Origin: UBA4572 sp049965515
Lineage (GTDB): Bacteria > Nitrospirota > Leptospirillia > Leptospirillales > Leptospirillaceae
Length of the DNA: 36,092 bases
Assembly: GCA_049965515.1 (NCBI GenBank)
Contig: JBMFWG010000019.1
Coordinates: forward strand, 1-36,092
Reading direction: 5' to 3'
The position numbers and the translations under genes are program-made. Shown piece after piece: positions 8,356 through 15,837 of this stretch (position 1 is its first letter; each line of letters opens with the position of its first letter). Under the pieces are notes generated by a model. That model searched no databases, was not told the origin of the DNA, and saw only the letters and a list, made by a program, of their open reading frames with translations.

Positions 8356-9174
8356 CTAGTGAAAGCTCTGGACCAGGGAGCCCACAATCAGGCTCCATCC
8401 GTCCACAAGGACAAAGAGAAGGATCTTAAACGGCAGCGAAACCACCGTCGGAGGCAACATCATCATACCCATGGACATCAGGACGGAGGAGACCACCACG
8501 TCGAGAATGAGGAATGGCAGATAGATCAGGAACCCCATCTCGAAGGCAGTGGAGAGCTCGCTGACCACAAAGGCCGGAATCAGGACATAGGTCGGAATAT
8601 CGTCACGGCTGGCCGGAGTCTCGGGAAGGTGAGCGATCCGTTCGAACATGGCCAAATCCTTTTTTCGAACCTGGCGGAACATGAAATCCCTGACCGGGGC
8701 CATTCCCCGAGTCAACGCCACGTCGGGCGCAATTTCCTTGGCCAGATAGGGCTGGATGGCGGTCTTGTTCATCGTCTGCCAGACGGGAGCCATGATAAAA
8801 AAGGTCAGGAAGAGCGAAAGACCGACCATCACCTGGTTGGGAGGAACCTGCGCCGTTCCCAGGGCCTGCCTCAGAAAGGAGAGGACGACCACGATCCGGG
8901 TGAAGGAGGTCATCATCACCAAAATGGCGGGAGCCAGGGAAAGGACCGTGAGAAGAAGGAAGAGCTCGACGGTCATCGCAACCTGAGAGGGCTCGGGATT
9001 CCCGTTGCCAAACGACAGGTGGATGTCGGGAAGCGGGGCGACCGGGGCCACCGGAGCCACCCCGTCGGCCAGGGCCGGGAGCCCGGAGAGAAGGAGAAGC
9101 CCAAGCCCCATCCCCATCCATCCCAGAGGGCGAACCGCCCGGAAGAAAAAAGGAGTGACTCTCAGACGGTCCAC
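8356..9174 (-). CDS. fliP: Flagellar export gate protein FliP
   Basis: 272 residues. An N-terminal cleavable signal-type helix (about 10-36, ending near ALADG) is usual for FliP. It is followed by hydrophobic segments and the family signatures MMTSFTRIVVVLSFLRQALGTAQVPPNQV and FLILDVVVSSVLMSMGMMMLPP. FliP pentamers with FliQ and FliR make the export channel; FliO assists their assembly. Start is a GTG at 9174 with AAAGGG seven bases upstream, overlapping the fliO 3' end by 13 bases. Confidence 0.96.
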   Translation of the reverse strand: MDRLRVTPFFFRAVRPLGWMGMGLGLLLLSGLPALADGVAPVAPVAPLPDIHLSFGNGNPEPSQVAMTVELFLLLTVLSLAPAILVMMTSFTRIVVVLSFLRQALGTAQVPPNQVMVGLSLFLTFFIMAPVWQTMNKTAIQPYLAKEIAPDVALTRGMAPVRDFMFRQVRKKDLAMFERIAHLPETPASRDDIPTYVLIPAFVVSELSTAFEMGFLIYLPFLILDVVVSSVLMSMGMMMLPPTVVSLPFKILLFVLVDGWSLIVGSLVQSFH

Positions 9175-9659
9175 CGGGGGGCCCTTTCACGGCTCGTTCT
9201 TTCTCGGGAAATGGCTCCGATGCGCTCAAGGGCCTCCTGGACCGCGGCATCAAAAGATACCGGGTCGGCGGAAGAGCTCCGGGTAGCCGGAGGGGACGGG
9301 GGAACGGGGGGGGAGAGCTGGGCTCCCCGGGGAGGAAGCGGAGCCGCCGTCTGGGACCGCCCGGAGACTCCGTCCTCGACCTTTCCCAAAAGAGAGATCC
9401 CCGAAGGGGCCACACCGATCAGAAAAGAGTTTCCGGCAACGCTCACCAGGGCAATCTGGGATTTCGGTCCCAGGCTGCGGGTGGAACGGATCTCGATTTC
9501 GTTCTCGCTTTTTCTGGGAGAGAGAATTTTCTGTCGCTGCAGGAGCCGGACGAGCCAGACTCCTACCAGAAAGAGTGCCAGGACAAACATGAGCGACCCC
9601 AGGAGCTTGGCTCCGATCATCATCATGCTGACCTCGTGTCCGTGGGACGGGGTAATCAT
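9162..9659 (-). CDS. fliO: Flagellar biosynthesis protein FliO
   Basis: A protein of about 165 residues with one N-terminal transmembrane helix (about residues 15-38) followed by a short cytoplasmic beta-rich FliO domain containing RSLGPKSQIALVSVAGNSFLIGVAPSGISLL. The rest is a Pro/Ser-rich tail. FliO is a scaffold for FliP assembly. The frame stays open to a GTG at 9713, but the ATG at 9659 is preferred because GGAGGAAG lies eight bases upstream of it and the hydrophobic segment then sits near the N terminus. It lies between fliN and fliP, the standard position. Confidence 0.88.
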   Translation of the reverse strand: MITPSHGHEVSMMMIGAKLLGSLMFVLALFLVGVWLVRLLQRQKILSPRKSENEIEIRSTRSLGPKSQIALVSVAGNSFLIGVAPSGISLLGKVEDGVSGRSQTAAPLPPRGAQLSPPVPPSPPATRSSSADPVSFDAAVQEALERIGAISRERTSRERAPRWTV

Positions 9660-9743
9660 TGTCTCTTCCTCCATCTTCCCCCCGCTCTGGGGCGGAAGGA
9701 TCTCCCGGCTCACCGGTGCGTCCGGTGAGCCGGATTGCCATTG

Positions 9744-10121
9744 TCAGAGCTTCTTGACCCGGTCAATGGGGCTCACGATATCGGTGAGCCGAATCCCATA
9801 CTTGTCGTTCACCAGGACAACATCCCCCCTGGCCACCAGCTGGTCATTGATCAGAACCTCCATGGGTTCCCCGGCCAGCTTGTCGAGCTCAACTACGGAC
9901 CCCTGTCCCAGCTGGAGAAGATCCTTGATCAGCATGCGAGACTCTCCCACGCGGACAGAAATCGTCAGCGGGACATCGAGGAGATAGTCGAGAGAGAGCG
10001 GGGCCTCGTGGGTGCGGGGAAGAGACGGCTCGGGAGCCTTCTCCTCCTCGGCCGCCCCTTTGGCCAGGTCCTCTTCCCAGGCCCGTGCCAGGGCCTCTTC
10101 ATCAAGCGGTTCATCTGCCAT
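9744..10121 (-). CDS. fliN: Flagellar motor switch protein FliN
   Basis: 125 residues: an acidic variable N-terminal region (1-40) and a C-terminal SpoA (surface presentation of antigens) domain at about 45-120, with LLQLGQGSVVELDKLAGEPMEVLINDQLVARGDVVLVNDKYGIRLTDIV. FliN lines the cytoplasmic C-ring, binds FliH and contributes to switching. The ATG at 10121 is preceded by GGGAGGA. The order fliL-fliN is unusual because fliM normally lies between them; no FliM-type N-terminal CheY-binding or middle domain is present in this protein, so it is not a FliM/FliN fusion. Confidence 0.95.
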   Translation of the reverse strand: MADEPLDEEALARAWEEDLAKGAAEEEKAPEPSLPRTHEAPLSLDYLLDVPLTISVRVGESRMLIKDLLQLGQGSVVELDKLAGEPMEVLINDQLVARGDVVLVNDKYGIRLTDIVSPIDRVKKL

Positions 10122-10131
10122 GCTTCCTCCC

Positions 10132-10144
10132 GGCCCCGAGGGCC
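10132..10144 (-). repeat. Small GC-rich hairpin just before the fliN ribosome site
   Basis: GGCCC and GGGCC arms flank a three-base loop immediately upstream of the fliN ribosome-binding site, inside the 88-base fliL-fliN gap. It has no T run on the minus strand. It might tune fliN translation or mRNA stability, or be a trivial consequence of GC richness. Confidence 0.25.
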
Positions 10145-10209
10145 TTTGCGGTAAAATGTGGGACCGTACGTTGCGGCCATCACCCTTCCATCACTTTTGC
10201 CCAAGGTCA

Positions 10210-10716
10210 CTACTGGATCACAAACTCCGTAAAGTACACATCTGTCACCTTGCCCGAATCAAGCCTCGAATTGATCCTGTGGCGAATGGCATCCTTCAGG
10301 GCCAGCTTGCCTCCGGTCGTCTGAATGGCATCCGCCGTCTGGGCGCCGAGAAGGATCAGGATCGCACTCTGGATCTCGGGAAGACGGTAATCGATTTCCT
10401 TGGCAGTCAGGGCCTTGTCAAGCTTCAGGGCAATCCTCACCTTGAGGTACTGGGGAGCCGCACCCTGAGGCGCGGAAAGATTGACGACAAAGGGCCTGAG
10501 GTCGACGATCGGATGCTCCTTGATCATCTTCTCCATCTCCTTGGGCGTCATTTGGTGGTGCTCTTCCCCTTTCTTCCTGGCCTCCACCTTTTTATGGTGA
10601 AGAAAAAAGACGCCTCCTCCACCCGCAAGCAGAAGCAGGACAATCGCCGCAATGATGATGATCTTCTTCGGGCCTTTTTTCTCTTCTTTCTGTTCTTCGC
10701 CTTCTTCCTCGGCCAT
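10210..10716 (-). CDS. fliL: Flagellar basal-body-associated protein FliL
   Basis: 168 residues: a short charged Lys/Glu-rich cytoplasmic N terminus, one transmembrane helix (about 19-39) and a periplasmic FliL domain ending in the typical KDAIRHRINSRLDSGKVTDVYFTEFVIQ. FliL associates with the stator and supports torque generation. It is the first gene of the fliL-to-cheA transcription unit: a sigma-54 type promoter lies about 80 bases upstream, directly after the terminator of the flgB-flgE unit. It starts at an ATG preceded by GGGAG. Confidence 0.94.
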   Translation of the reverse strand: MAEEEGEEQKEEKKGPKKIIIIAAIVLLLLAGGGGVFFLHHKKVEARKKGEEHHQMTPKEMEKMIKEHPIVDLRPFVVNLSAPQGAAPQYLKVRIALKLDKALTAKEIDYRLPEIQSAILILLGAQTADAIQTTGGKLALKDAIRHRINSRLDSGKVTDVYFTEFVIQ

Positions 10717-10794
10717 CGCTCACTCCCGGACGGGGTCATTCTTGGGCTCCCCGGCATCATTCTCCGGAGAGTTGTCGCTTCTGCCCTATGATAA

Positions 10795-10808
10795 GCAATT
10801 CGCATACC
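10795..10808 (-). promoter_or_regulatory. Sigma-54 (-24/-12) promoter of the fliL operon
   Basis: The minus strand reads GGTATGCGAATTGC with a preceding T and a following TTA, matching the sigma-54 consensus TGGCACG-N4-TTGCW with the invariant GG and GC ten bases apart. The predicted transcription start is near 10783, about 67 bases before the fliL ATG. The element lies six bases beyond the upstream terminator hairpin, where a new promoter is expected. Likely activators are the FleQ-like and FlrC-like proteins encoded in this window. Confidence 0.75.
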
Positions 10809-10813
10809 AAAAT

Positions 10814-10853
10814 AAAAAAGGCCCTCCGAAAAACTCTCCGGAGGGCCTTTTTT
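10814..10853. terminator. Strong bidirectional rho-independent terminator after flgE
   Basis: Two perfectly complementary 15-base arms (10814-10828 and 10839-10853; core GGCCCTCCG/CGGAGGGCC bounded by six A/T pairs) enclose a ten-base loop. The flanking A and T runs give a U tract on both strands. It lies 28 bases after the flgE stop and separates the hook operon from the fliL operon. Confidence 0.93.
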
Positions 10854-10880
10854 ATTTGTTTATTATTGAGATCAGGACAC

Positions 10881-12257
10881 TTACCCAATCCTTGTCAACA
10901 GTGTATTCATCAGCTGGTTGTCCGCGGAGATCACCGAGGCATTGGCTTGGTATCCCCGTTCAGCCGAGATCATGTCAATCATCTGACGCCCAAGGTCGAC
11001 ATTGGACTGTTCGAGGGAGTTGGCCAAGACCTGACCTCGTCCCCCCTGCCCGGCCCGACCGATATTGGCAATACCCGAACCAATACTCTCCTTGTAGAGG
11101 TTGGCACCCACACTGACGAGGCCGTTGGGGTTATTAAAGGTCGAGACCGCAATGGCTCCGAGGTTGTGTTCGGTTCCGTTCGAGAAGGACCCGACAATCC
11201 GACCCGCGCGATCAATTGCGATATTGGACAGATCTCCCGCCTTGTACCCATCCTGGGTCTCCTCGATGGTCGTGGAGGGCTCTGCATATTGCGTCAGGTC
11301 GAGCACCTGCTGGGTCGTGCCGTCCTTGCTGTTGGGAGCGACCTTCTGACCCGCCTTCGGAATGAAGAGAGAGAGGTTCACGGGAGTTTTTGCCTTGTCG
11401 GCCAGGGCCATGGTGTAGACGACATTCTCCACCCCGTCGGTGGTCCGGGAGACGGGAGAGCCGCCATAGTTGACCGTCTGGACATTGCCGTTGCCATCGA
11501 AGGTTACGCTGGCGACCATTCCATTGATGGTCACAGGCTTCCCTCCCGCAGACGGGGTATAACTGATAGATCCTCCCCCTTTGGTCAGGCTCGCTCCGTC
11601 AAGGCTCGCCTCCACGGCCCAGACTCCAACCTGGTTGGTGGGGTGAAACTTGTAGGTCAGAAGATGCTCGATCCCCAATGAATCAAAAATATTGCTCGAT
11701 TTTGAGAAGGTTTTCCCGGCCTTGATCTTCTCGGTCATGGTCGCGTCGAGGTTGATTCTCGAGTAGACATTCTGGGAGGCCTTGGGCGGGATGGTCGACT
11801 GGGGCACGCTCAGGTCGCCGACCTTGGGCAGGATCTTTCCCCGGGCATCCGCCATATAGCCCTGGAGAATATGGCCACCCTGGTCAACGATCCGGCCCTC
11901 TTTATCGAGGGAGAGAGCTCCGTTTCTTCCGTAGAGCACCGCGCCTTGCCGATTGCGGAAGGAGAAGAAGCCATTCCCCTGAATGGCCAGATCGAGAGCG
12001 TTGCTTGTCGTCTGGACAGATCCCTGGGTAAAGAGCGGCTCGATCGACTCGACATAGACACCGGATCCTGGCTGCGACGGACCGACCGCATTGGACTTCC
12101 CGGCAAGGGTCTGACCATAGATATTCGCAAAGACGGCACGTCCGGCCTTGAACCCGTTGGTATTCATATTGCTGATGTTGTTTCCGATAACGGACATGTC
12201 CGTTCCCATGGCCGACAGACCGCTGTTGGCAACATACATGGACGACAGGATACCCAT
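10881..12257 (-). CDS. flgE: Flagellar hook protein FlgE
   Basis: 458 residues. The N-terminal axial segment MGILSSMYVANSGLSAMGTD followed by VIGNNISNMNTNGFKA, and the C-terminal segment with SNVDLGRQMIDMISAERGYQANA, are the paired coiled-coil ends shared by rod and hook proteins. The central region (about 80-380) forms the exposed hook domains. FlgE polymerises into the universal joint between rod and filament and is exported by the type III apparatus. The ATG at 12257 has a strong AAGGAGG site. It is the last gene of its unit. The size fits a standard hook protein rather than FlgF/FlgG. Confidence 0.94.
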   Translation of the reverse strand: MGILSSMYVANSGLSAMGTDMSVIGNNISNMNTNGFKAGRAVFANIYGQTLAGKSNAVGPSQPGSGVYVESIEPLFTQGSVQTTSNALDLAIQGNGFFSFRNRQGAVLYGRNGALSLDKEGRIVDQGGHILQGYMADARGKILPKVGDLSVPQSTIPPKASQNVYSRINLDATMTEKIKAGKTFSKSSNIFDSLGIEHLLTYKFHPTNQVGVWAVEASLDGASLTKGGGSISYTPSAGGKPVTINGMVASVTFDGNGNVQTVNYGGSPVSRTTDGVENVVYTMALADKAKTPVNLSLFIPKAGQKVAPNSKDGTTQQVLDLTQYAEPSTTIEETQDGYKAGDLSNIAIDRAGRIVGSFSNGTEHNLGAIAVSTFNNPNGLVSVGANLYKESIGSGIANIGRAGQGGRGQVLANSLEQSNVDLGRQMIDMISAERGYQANASVISADNQLMNTLLTRIG

Positions 12258-12329
12258 GGTCGTTCCTCCTTGAAAGTGGTGTAATTCTCTCCGAGTGGCT
12301 CTTGCGGCATCCGATTTCGGACAGTCCGC

Positions 12330-13166
12330 CTACAGTGTCTGGTTGATCGTGGGTTTGGTCTTCCCGGGAACCTTGGCATAGGCTCCGGAGGCGACCCGGG
12401 GAGACATTCCCGGGATTTTTGGAGCTGGTACCGGAAGGCTCGGCCGCTGAGGAAGGGGAGACGACCCTGTGGGCCTGGCCGTTCCGACATGGGTGATCTG
12501 CCCCAGATCCACCCTCTCTCCGTTGACCTCGAGGAGGGGTTTCTCTCCGGAGAACACTACGCCGGTGACGACTCCCGTCCGAAGGGGCGAGGCAGGAACA
12601 GGCCGATTCTTGGCGTCCCTTGCCACCACCTCAAATTCGTACCCCCCTGCCGGAGCCTTGCTTCCCTTGTTTGACAGGCCATCCCAGGCCACATGCTGGT
12701 CACCCGCATCCATGGGTCCCACCTTGAAGCTTCTTACCAGCTGGTGCTTTGCACCGTAAACATAAACGGTGGCATTGTGAGCCGGTCGATCGAGATGAAA
12801 GACCAGGGTCGCCGCCTGGTGTGCCCCCTTGATGAAGCGGTTTCCCTTCAGAAAGACCTCTCTTCCAAGAAACCCCACCATCTGGAGGGCATCGGTCTCT
12901 CGACCCTGATTCGCCATTTTTTCCATTTTCTTGTTCATGTGGACCAGTTGATCGAGCTGGGAGAACTGGGCCAGCTGGGAGGCAAACTTTCTGTTGTCCA
13001 TGGGATGGAAAGGATCCTGGTACTGGAGCTGGCGGATCATGATGTTCATATAATCCTCCATCCCCAGTTTTTTCTTCTGGGGAGGGGGAAGAGCAGAAGG
13101 AGAGAGCCTCTTTTCAGACTCTTTCCGGATTGTCGCGATCTCGTTTTGTTTGTTTTTGACGATCAT
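12330..13166 (-). CDS. flgD: Hook-capping protein FlgD
   Basis: 278 residues. The N-terminal conserved part reads KKLGMEDYMNIMIRQLQYQDPFHPMDN followed by KFASQLAQFSQLDQL, the FlgD signature. The middle holds the FlgD Ig/Tudor-like domain (FHLDRPAHNATVYVYG; PAGGYEFEVVARDA) and the end is a low-complexity Pro-rich tail. FlgD caps the growing hook and directs FlgE assembly. It has a GGAG ribosome site eight bases before the ATG, lies between fliK and flgE, and is 72 bases from flgE. Confidence 0.93.
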   Translation of the reverse strand: MIVKNKQNEIATIRKESEKRLSPSALPPPQKKKLGMEDYMNIMIRQLQYQDPFHPMDNRKFASQLAQFSQLDQLVHMNKKMEKMANQGRETDALQMVGFLGREVFLKGNRFIKGAHQAATLVFHLDRPAHNATVYVYGAKHQLVRSFKVGPMDAGDQHVAWDGLSNKGSKAPAGGYEFEVVARDAKNRPVPASPLRTGVVTGVVFSGEKPLLEVNGERVDLGQITHVGTARPTGSSPLPQRPSLPVPAPKIPGMSPRVASGAYAKVPGKTKPTINQTL

Positions 13167-13191
13167 GGCCGTCTCCTTAAGTCATGGGCGT

Positions 13192-14790
13192 TCATGCGAT
13201 GCGATGGTACCCGGAAGGTGGGGAGGATCCCGAGAGGGCCGGGGGGGACAAAGCCATCTCCTCCAGAGGAACGGAGGCCCCGGTTCCCCTCCCGGAGTCC
13301 GCGTCCCTTCCTCCTCCCGAGTCCCGGCCAAACGAACCGGACTGGGAAGCTCCCTGTCGGGAAAATCCTCCTGGGTCGGACGTCATGGCTCCCCCCGAGC
13401 CAGAACCACTCCCGGAACCTTGCGGATCCTGTCGACTTGTTCCGGAATCCCCTCCGGATCCGGAGGTTTGGCCCGAACCTGCCAGCCCCCCCGCCACGTC
13501 CGACAGTCCGACCCCGGACTGCCCCTGAGACCCCACAACAAAACGATCCAGAACAAAACCTCTCTCGGAGAGACTCTCCTTGATCTCCCCCTCTTTGCCG
13601 GCCAGAAGATGGCGGATCCGGGGATCATGGGAGGAGAGTTCGACCCGAACCTGTCGCGTCGAGGAGTCCACATGGACTCGAACGCCCACCGGACCCAGAT
13701 GGGGCGGCTTTACTTCGAGAGAGACCTGGCCCCCTCCCCCGGCAGCCATAGAGGAGACCCTTCCGGGGATCTCCGACGCGATGGCGGAAGGTGATCCTCC
13801 CCCTCCCTCTGACGGGGAAGCGACAGAAGAGCTTCCCCCTGAAGTCTCCGCAGCCGCAAGGATCTCCGCGCTGTCAGGAAGGCCCCCCTTTGATCCGGAC
13901 TCCTCTTTCGATATCCTCTTGCCTGTCACATCAGAGGCGGATCCGGGGGAGAGAGCCGCCGTTGGCCCCCCCGATGGCTTGGAGGAAACCTCAGTTAACG
14001 GAAGACTCTCACTATCCGGCCCCCCCTTTCGCAAAAATTCCCCCTTCACAGGTCGAAGCCGGAAATCTTGAGACAGACCCTCCCGTCGGGATATCCCGGA
14101 GGGTTTGGATCCCTTTGCCTCTCCGGCCAGGGCGGCCGCGCCCAGGACATTCGCGAATTCACCGGAGGGGGAAGCTTCCCGAGGGGTTCCTGATGAAGAG
14201 GTCCCCTCCCCTTCTTCTTTTTTCGGAAGCGGGACACCGGGGGTTCCAGCCATAAGGGATGAGGGCGCAGGGAGGGTTTTGGCCGGGGATGGCCCCCCCG
14301 GTTCCGGCTTTGGGGTTTTGGCATTCGCCAGGCTCCCCTCACCCTGGGGCCCCCAAAGAACACGTGGCTTCACTTTACCCGAATCAGGGGCCTGACGTGC
14401 TGGCTTTTCCGAGACATCGTCCGGAATCACCAGGGGAAGGACAGGGGAATCATCCCCTCCCGGACGGGTTTTTTTCTTGCGGGGCCGGTCGCTGCGGGTG
14501 GCCAAAGAGGCGGGGTGAGGAGAAGGATGCCCTTTGGACTTCTCCGAAGAGGGACGGGGCGTCTCCTCCCCGGAGGCCTTCTGGGCAGGGTCAAGACTCT
14601 TCCGGTAGATGCTGGCAAAGGAGCGGGGGGAGCTCTCCTTCGACTCTGAGATTCCCCGCTTTCCTGCGTGAACCGGTGAGCTGTCTTTCGTTGACTTCCG
14701 GGCCTTTTTAGTGACTGAACGGGTCTCTTGCGAATGGTCCGGCCGGGCCGGTATCTCTCCCACAGGATGTGAGACGGTTAAAATCCCCAT
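13192..14790 (-). CDS. fliK: Flagellar hook-length control protein FliK
   Basis: About 532 residues, largely low-complexity Ser/Pro/Gly/Lys-rich sequence, as is usual for the disordered ruler part of FliK. A conserved C-terminal Flg_hook domain lies at about 340-430, recognisable from VSLEVKPPHLGPVGVRVHVD and VRVELSSHDPRIRHLLAGKEGEIKESLSERGF. A Gly/Ser repeat-rich tail follows. FliK measures hook length and triggers the FlhB substrate switch. The frame extends to a TTG at 14811, but the ATG at 14790 has AAAGGGG seven bases upstream and is preferred. It sits between the MotE-like gene and flgD, its normal context. Confidence 0.88.
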   Translation of the reverse strand: MGILTVSHPVGEIPARPDHSQETRSVTKKARKSTKDSSPVHAGKRGISESKESSPRSFASIYRKSLDPAQKASGEETPRPSSEKSKGHPSPHPASLATRSDRPRKKKTRPGGDDSPVLPLVIPDDVSEKPARQAPDSGKVKPRVLWGPQGEGSLANAKTPKPEPGGPSPAKTLPAPSSLMAGTPGVPLPKKEEGEGTSSSGTPREASPSGEFANVLGAAALAGEAKGSKPSGISRREGLSQDFRLRPVKGEFLRKGGPDSESLPLTEVSSKPSGGPTAALSPGSASDVTGKRISKEESGSKGGLPDSAEILAAAETSGGSSSVASPSEGGGGSPSAIASEIPGRVSSMAAGGGGQVSLEVKPPHLGPVGVRVHVDSSTRQVRVELSSHDPRIRHLLAGKEGEIKESLSERGFVLDRFVVGSQGQSGVGLSDVAGGLAGSGQTSGSGGDSGTSRQDPQGSGSGSGSGGAMTSDPGGFSRQGASQSGSFGRDSGGGRDADSGRGTGASVPLEEMALSPPALSGSSPPSGYHRIA

Positions 14791-14814
14791 GACGGCGCCC
14801 CTTTCTTGCAAGGT

Positions 14815-15312
14815 TCATTGTCCGCCTCCCGCTGTCGGAGCCATCCCGGCCATTTGGGCCGAGATCTCTGCCGCCACGCGGGGGTCCACGTACCGCATAA
14901 TGCGCGATGCCTTCCGTGGATTCATCCCGGAAAAGAGCGTCAGCCGAAGTGTCTTCGACATGACGTCGATCTGGGAAGCCGCCGTCCTTGGGGCCATTGA
15001 TTCATAGAGCTTCACGAGATTTCTGACGTTCTTTTTCTTAAGCGACTGATAAAGGACCAGCTTCTTGTTGATCTCCTCGAGAAGCTTCCGATTCTCTTCA
15101 ATTTGCCGGGCAAGATCCTGCTTCATGAGAAGAATGCGGCGCTCCTCTTCCTGGCCGTCTCCCATGGGGGAAGGAGACCCTCCCGCTCCGGAGGAGGCTC
15201 CTCCCGGGGAGATCGCCCCTCCGGCGGCGTGCAGGGTTTCCGGGACAATGACAATAAGGATAAGGAACACTAACATGATCCGCAGAGTGCGGATCTTCCT
15301 CCCCAACCTCAT
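14815..15312 (-). CDS. MotE-like flagellar protein (MgtE N-terminal-type domain)
   Basis: About 165 residues: an N-terminal signal or membrane anchor (roughly residues 8-30), a Gly/Ser/Pro-rich spacer, a coiled-coil stretch (LARQIEENRKLLEEINKKL), and a C-terminal MgtE-N-like domain (VKLYESMAPRTAASQIDVMS and GMNPRKASRIMRYVDPRVAAEISAQM). Such proteins are commonly encoded next to fliJ or fliK and are called MotE in some bacteria, where one acts as a periplasmic chaperone of a motility protein; the role here is inferred from position. The ATG at 15312 forms an ATGA-type overlap with the fliJ stop and is preferred to the upstream in-frame start at 15363, which would overlap fliJ by 55 bases. Confidence 0.75.
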   Translation of the reverse strand: MRLGRKIRTLRIMLVFLILIVIVPETLHAAGGAISPGGASSGAGGSPSPMGDGQEEERRILLMKQDLARQIEENRKLLEEINKKLVLYQSLKKKNVRNLVKLYESMAPRTAASQIDVMSKTLRLTLFSGMNPRKASRIMRYVDPRVAAEISAQMAGMAPTAGGGQ

Positions 15313-15767
15313 GCCCCTGCCTCTTTCTCTCCGGAGGGTCTCTGGCTCCCCCTCACGATCCATCCTTCAAGGAGCTGCCGCTCCCGTCGGTCTTCCTGTC
15401 GCCGGAGCTCTCCGTCGAAGCGCTCCTTCAGAATCAGGAGCTTTTCTTTTTCCATGACAGCCTTCTGCCAGAGCACACGACAGCGCTCATGGCTCTCGGA
15501 AAGCACGCGGATCCGCTCCTCCTGCATGGCAATCAGATGGCCCATGTGGGCCAGAAATTCATAAAAACTGGTCCGGAGGGCCGGATCGGTCCCCTGTCCT
15601 TCGGAAAAGGCTTCGATCGCCTCCCGTCGGCGATTCAGGAGAGCCTGAACAATCTCCTCTTCCTTCACCTTTTCTCGGGTGATGCGGGCCAAATCTCCTT
15701 CAGCCTTTTCAAGCTCGCTCTCCCGGTGGGTCAAGACCGGAGAGAGACGAAAGCGCTCCTCGGCCAT
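15309..15767 (-). CDS. fliJ: Flagellar export chaperone FliJ
   Basis: 152 residues, almost entirely charged heptad-type sequence predicted to form a long antiparallel coiled coil. FliJ proteins have little sequence conservation, so the call rests on size, coiled-coil character, the beginning FRLSPVLTHRESELEKAEGDLA, and its place between fliI and the MotE-like gene. FliJ projects into the FliI hexamer and contacts FlhA during export. The ATG has a GGGGAG site six bases upstream. A 70-base gap separates it from fliI. Confidence 0.85.
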   Translation of the reverse strand: MAEERFRLSPVLTHRESELEKAEGDLARITREKVKEEEIVQALLNRRREAIEAFSEGQGTDPALRTSFYEFLAHMGHLIAMQEERIRVLSESHERCRVLWQKAVMEKEKLLILKERFDGELRRQEDRRERQLLEGWIVRGSQRPSGEKEAGA

Positions 15768-15837
15768 CTAGCTCTCCCCCCGGCCCCCGGCCTCCTGACG
15801 ACCGGAGGGCCCGCCTCTCAGGCTTTCGCGCCTGGAG

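Noticed and set aside
8305..9987. 560-codon open frame on the plus strand
   Set aside because: Antisense to fliP, fliO and fliN, with no recognisable domain; a composition artefact.
9965..10210. Small minus-strand frame across the fliL-fliN gap, considered as a fliM remnant
   Set aside because: Its sequence is basic and shows no FliM motif; most of it is fliN read in another frame.
10814..10853. Long inverted repeat considered as an insertion-sequence end or CRISPR repeat
   Set aside because: Single copy, flanked by A/T runs and placed after flgE; it is a bidirectional terminator.
13200..13460. Gly/Ser repeat-like stretch at the fliK 3' end, considered as a tandem DNA repeat
   Set aside because: The DNA units are irregular and in frame; low-complexity sequence is normal in FliK.
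15309..15363. MotE-like start at 15363 with 55-base overlap of fliJ
   Set aside because: The ATG at 15312 gives an ATGA-type coupled start and puts the signal segment at the N terminus.
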